Source of the DNA: Oenococcus sp. UCMA 16435 | GTDB lineage: Bacteria; Bacillota; Bacilli; Lactobacillales; Lactobacillaceae | NCBI GenBank assembly: GCA_004010835.2 | Contig: CP030868.2 | Location: 1,240,001-1,304,000, forward strand | Direction of reading: 5' to 3' | Length of the DNA: 64,000 bases | Shown: in pieces, positions 61,505 through 64,000 of the stretch | How the letters are laid out: each line of letters begins with the position of its first letter | How positions within the stretch are numbered: the stretch's first letter is position 1 | The notes under the pieces: generated by a model | The model's database searches: none | The model's input: only the letters and a program-made list of their open reading frames with translations | Told to the model about the DNA's origin: nothing | Made by a program: the position numbers and the translations under genes

Positions 61505-62281
61505 ATGAAATCAGCCACAACAAAAAATCTTGTTTTTAATAACATACTGACTATGACGCACCGTAACCTACTAAAAACTTTGCATAATCCCGATAATTTC
61601 AGTGACGTCATTATGCAACCTGTGATCTTCACATTATTATTTGGATACCTATTCGGCGGCGTGATTGCCGGTAGTGTTCACGCCTACTTACCAATGCTGG
61701 TATCTGGAATTCTGGTTCAAAGTATTTTAAACGCTGCTTCAGGTTCGGGACAACAACTGCGCGAAGATATTAACGCAGGAGTCTTTGACCGTTTCAAGAC
61801 TCTGCCGATTTTACCAATTGTGCCATTGGCGGGTCAATTAGTTGGCGACATCTTCCGACTGTTACTTTCAGGAGTAGTGGCTTTAATAACAGCTTTTTTA
61901 ATGGGTTGGCGGCCAACAGTTAACTTGCCGACACTTGTAGTGGCCCTGTTATTGGCTATCTTTATTGGCTGGTCTACCTCGTGGATTTTTGCCTTGGTTG
62001 GCCTAATTGCTAAGAATGCTGAATTAATTGGAAGCTTATCAATGATTATTATCTTAGTGATGACATTTTTATCCAACGCCTTTATTCCAACAAAGACGTT
62101 ACCACGATTTATACAGACCTTAGTTAAGATTAATCCAGTCAGTTTGACGATTACTGCAATCAGAACAATTCTGAGGACTGGTCATTGGAGCATTAATGCC
62201 ACTATGGTTCTTATTAGTGGAGGAATCATCATTTTAATATTTATGCCATTAACGGTTTTTATTTATCAGCGACGCCACTAA
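61505..62281 (+). CDS. ABC-2 type permease, DrrB-like
   Basis: The permease (258 residues) has six TM helices. It has the ABC-2 layout with PVIFTLLFGYLFGGVI near the N-terminus and LSMIIILVMTFLSNAFIPTKTLP near the fifth helix, typical of DrrB. It follows the ATPase by 13 nt with AAGGAG. The pair should form a homodimeric exporter regulated by the MarR protein. Confidence 0.9.
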   Translation: MKSATTKNLVFNNILTMTHRNLLKTLHNPDNFSDVIMQPVIFTLLFGYLFGGVIAGSVHAYLPMLVSGILVQSILNAASGSGQQLREDINAGVFDRFKTLPILPIVPLAGQLVGDIFRLLLSGVVALITAFLMGWRPTVNLPTLVVALLLAIFIGWSTSWIFALVGLIAKNAELIGSLSMIIILVMTFLSNAFIPTKTLPRFIQTLVKINPVSLTITAIRTILRTGHWSINATMVLISGGIIILIFMPLTVFIYQRRH

Positions 62282-62508
62282 AAGAGAACAATTTTACCAG
62301 GGTATTAAAGTATTGCTATTTAGTTTTTCGATATTAACAATGCTTAATTTAATATAGTCATCATGAGGAAGGCTAATTTGCAGGCAACACTCATTTAAGT
62401 TGTGTAATTTTATGAACAGATAGTATTAGTAGTATTTTAAGTTTCGGACATTTCAAAAATAAAAATATTAGAACGTTTGAATGAGAATTGTGGTCTTGAT
62501 CGTATAAT

Positions 62509-64000
62509 CTATTTTTTATCTGTAAAAAACGATACTGGTATGCAGACGGTGATTAAAACAAAAGCACATAAATAAGTCTTTTTAAAAGCCTTGATTATTT
62601 GCCGGTTTTCTTCTTGTTTAGTCTGCTTGAAAATTTTTTGTAGTTCTTGTTTCTCTCCAATTAAAGAAATTACCTGTGATAAACTTTGTTGCTCGACTAT
62701 AAACGTATTATTTTTTCCTGATTTTTTTGATTCAATAATCAGCTGCTGGTTTGCTTTGTATAGTTTGCGCAAGCCTGATCCTTTTTGTGGTTTCGGTATA
62801 GATTTTTTTCGTAGAAAAACATACTTTATCCTGGATTTTGCAATTAATAATTTTTGTTTTTCCAAAGCATTATTATAATTAGACAAAACAAAAAGCTTTT
62901 TAACTTGGCGTTTTGAAATCTGTTTAAGTGGGTCGGAAATATTACTTTTTTCGATTACTTTGATTGAATAAGATTGGGTTTGTTGAAATGAATAGTCGAT
63001 ATTGTTGTTTAACAAGCCTACCAATAGGGCAATCCCCAGGCAAGTGCCCAACTGTCGGCCTGCGTTGACCATACCTGAGGCAATACCGGCTTTTTCCTCC
63101 GGAATATATTGAACTGCTGAGATTAAGGCAAGACTAGATAAACCAAAACCTAGGCCTAAGACACACATGTCGAAAGCCATCGTAAATACAGACATATCCA
63201 TACTTAATTGTGTTAATAGCAACAAGCTGATACTAGTTAGGAATACGCCAAATACTATGACCCAACAATAATTCAATTTCTGACCAAGCTGGCTGCCGAT
63301 CGGCATGGCAATCATTGTCATGATTGAAGTGAACATAATAATGTAGGCGGCATGTAGAGGCGAATAGTTTTTGATGTTTTCCAAAAAGAAATTGAACACC
63401 ACCGAAGAGCATACAATTGTAAAACCGCAAAGAAAGTAAATTACTGTCGAACTAAAAAATGTAGGATCTTTGAAGAGCTTATATTCAATTAAGGGCTCAG
63501 CCTTCTTTCTCTCAGTAATAACAAATAAACAAGTTGATAATATAGATCCAAACAACATTAAAAGAATCTTCTTAGAAAGCCAACCGTAGTCGTAGCCTTT
63601 AAGCAAAACAAAGGTAAGAAAAAATAAGGCAATGCTCAGTAGGATAATCCCAATCAAGTCAATTCTTTTAGAAACGCTTTCATCAAAGGATTCGCCGAAG
63701 CAAACAGCGATTAAAACAATCGTGATTAAAACAATGGGAACGTTAATATAAAAAATGGCATGCCAGGACCACAAATGAATTAAAAGCCCTCCGATGACAG
63801 GGCCAGAGGCTGCCGCAATTGCCGCAACTGCCCCGATAATACCAACTGACTTGTTTGCCTTTGCTCTGCCTAATAAATCTACAGCGAGGGGTATTTCAAC
63901 CGGCATAGCAATTGCGCCCCCAATCCCTTGGAGAAAACGCATGGAAATTAAGAATGATAATGAACTTGATAGTGCACACATTAATGAGCCGAGACCAAAT
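62509..64000 (-). CDS. MFS drug transporter (14-TM DHA2), cut by window edge
   Basis: The frame continues upstream of its first internal ATG to the window edge (FGLGSLMCALSSSLSFLI), so the start lies outside. RFLQGIGGAIAMPVEIPLAVDLL and ASGPVIGGLLIHLWSWHAIFYINVP are QacA/EmrB-type motifs (motif C). An unusual basic loop of about 140 residues (after TM13, about residues 340-470) precedes the last TM helix; the family usually has far fewer. About 497 residues are visible. Likely an efflux pump. Confidence 0.85.
   Translation of the reverse strand, partial: FGLGSLMCALSSSLSFLISMRFLQGIGGAIAMPVEIPLAVDLLGRAKANKSVGIIGAVAAIAAASGPVIGGLLIHLWSWHAIFYINVPIVLITIVLIAVCFGESFDESVSKRIDLIGIILLSIALFFLTFVLLKGYDYGWLSKKILLMLFGSILSTCLFVITERKKAEPLIEYKLFKDPTFFSSTVIYFLCGFTIVCSSVVFNFFLENIKNYSPLHAAYIIMFTSIMTMIAMPIGSQLGQKLNYCWVIVFGVFLTSISLLLLTQLSMDMSVFTMAFDMCVLGLGFGLSSLALISAVQYIPEEKAGIASGMVNAGRQLGTCLGIALLVGLLNNNIDYSFQQTQSYSIKVIEKSNISDPLKQISKRQVKKLFVLSNYNNALEKQKLLIAKSRIKYVFLRKKSIPKPQKGSGLRKLYKANQQLIIESKKSGKNNTFIVEQQSLSQVISLIGEKQELQKIFKQTKQEENRQIIKAFKKTYLCAFVLITVCIPVSFFTDKK

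Noticed and set aside
1..64000. CRISPR arrays, insertion sequences, prophage or replication origin
   Set aside because: No regularly spaced repeats, transposase, integrase or DnaA-box cluster was seen on reading both strands.

Overview
The window looks like AT-rich chromosomal DNA from a lactic acid bacterium (Lactobacillales). Gene content and order fit the Leuconostocaceae, most likely Oenococcus or a close relative. Evidence: NrdHEF ribonucleotide reductase with NrdI, a CiaRH-type two-component system, a pth-mfd-rqcP-divIC-tilS-hpt-ftsH-hslO-lysS block, group II ECF vitamin transport, LtaS-type polyglycerolphosphate synthase, and Gram-positive ribosome binding sites and terminators. The genus is an inference from protein character; no database was searched.

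Layout. 1-4.8 kb: edge of a CNNM/CorC-type membrane protein, nrdI, and the divergent nrdHEF operon. 5.1-8.7 kb: CiaR/CiaH-like regulators, a secreted amidase and a PAP2 phosphatase. 9-11.1 kb: LacI/RbsR-type regulator and ribokinase with LacI-type operators. 11.2-16.7 kb: an aromatic amino acid operon behind an unusual leader, in which an 18-codon Phe/Tyr-rich peptide is followed by competing hairpins and an intrinsic terminator. The operon contains a frameshifted MFS transporter, chorismate mutase, AroC, a BacA/prephenate-dehydratase-like gene broken by an in-frame TAG, AroA and AroK. 16.8-25 kb: nucleoside hydrolase, HflX, NnrE, an aldo-keto reductase, adenine deaminase, RpiA, Prs and a GNAT protein. 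25-31.6 kb: Alr, ferredoxin-NADP reductase, an fRMsr-like GAF protein with a single Cys, LTA synthase, and unknown small proteins. 32-39.3 kb: acylphosphatase, an MFS pump, then on the minus strand a TPP-riboswitch operon (YkoE-like S component, EcfA, EcfT, DUF218 protein, CorA) and a second YkoE-like paralogue. 39.3-44.9 kb: RluD-type synthase, a Ser-rich anchored protein with a membrane partner, and a TetR/YhgE pair sharing one 18-bp operator. 45-57.6 kb: NAMPT-type NadV and the pth-to-lysS housekeeping block. 58-59.7 kb: an MFS pump and two tRNAs (Asn, Thr). 59.9-62.3 kb: a MarR-ABC export cassette that looks acquired. 62.5 kb to the edge: a 14-TM MFS pump cut by the window.

Functionally, nucleoside hydrolase, ribokinase, RpiA, Prs, adenine deaminase, Hpt and NadV form a salvage network routing nucleosides and ribose to PRPP, purines and NAD. 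The aromatic region is the most distinctive part: it has leader-peptide attenuation, rare in a group where T-boxes usually do this job, on an operon already carrying two disabling lesions.

A second recurrent feature is that many genes have no Shine-Dalgarno sequence but a -10 hexamer 5-8 nt before the ATG (at 9018, 16766, 25146, 27771, 30835 on the minus strand, 40538, 44977, 55144 and 57619). This suggests widespread leaderless transcription. I saw no CRISPR array, insertion sequence or replication origin.
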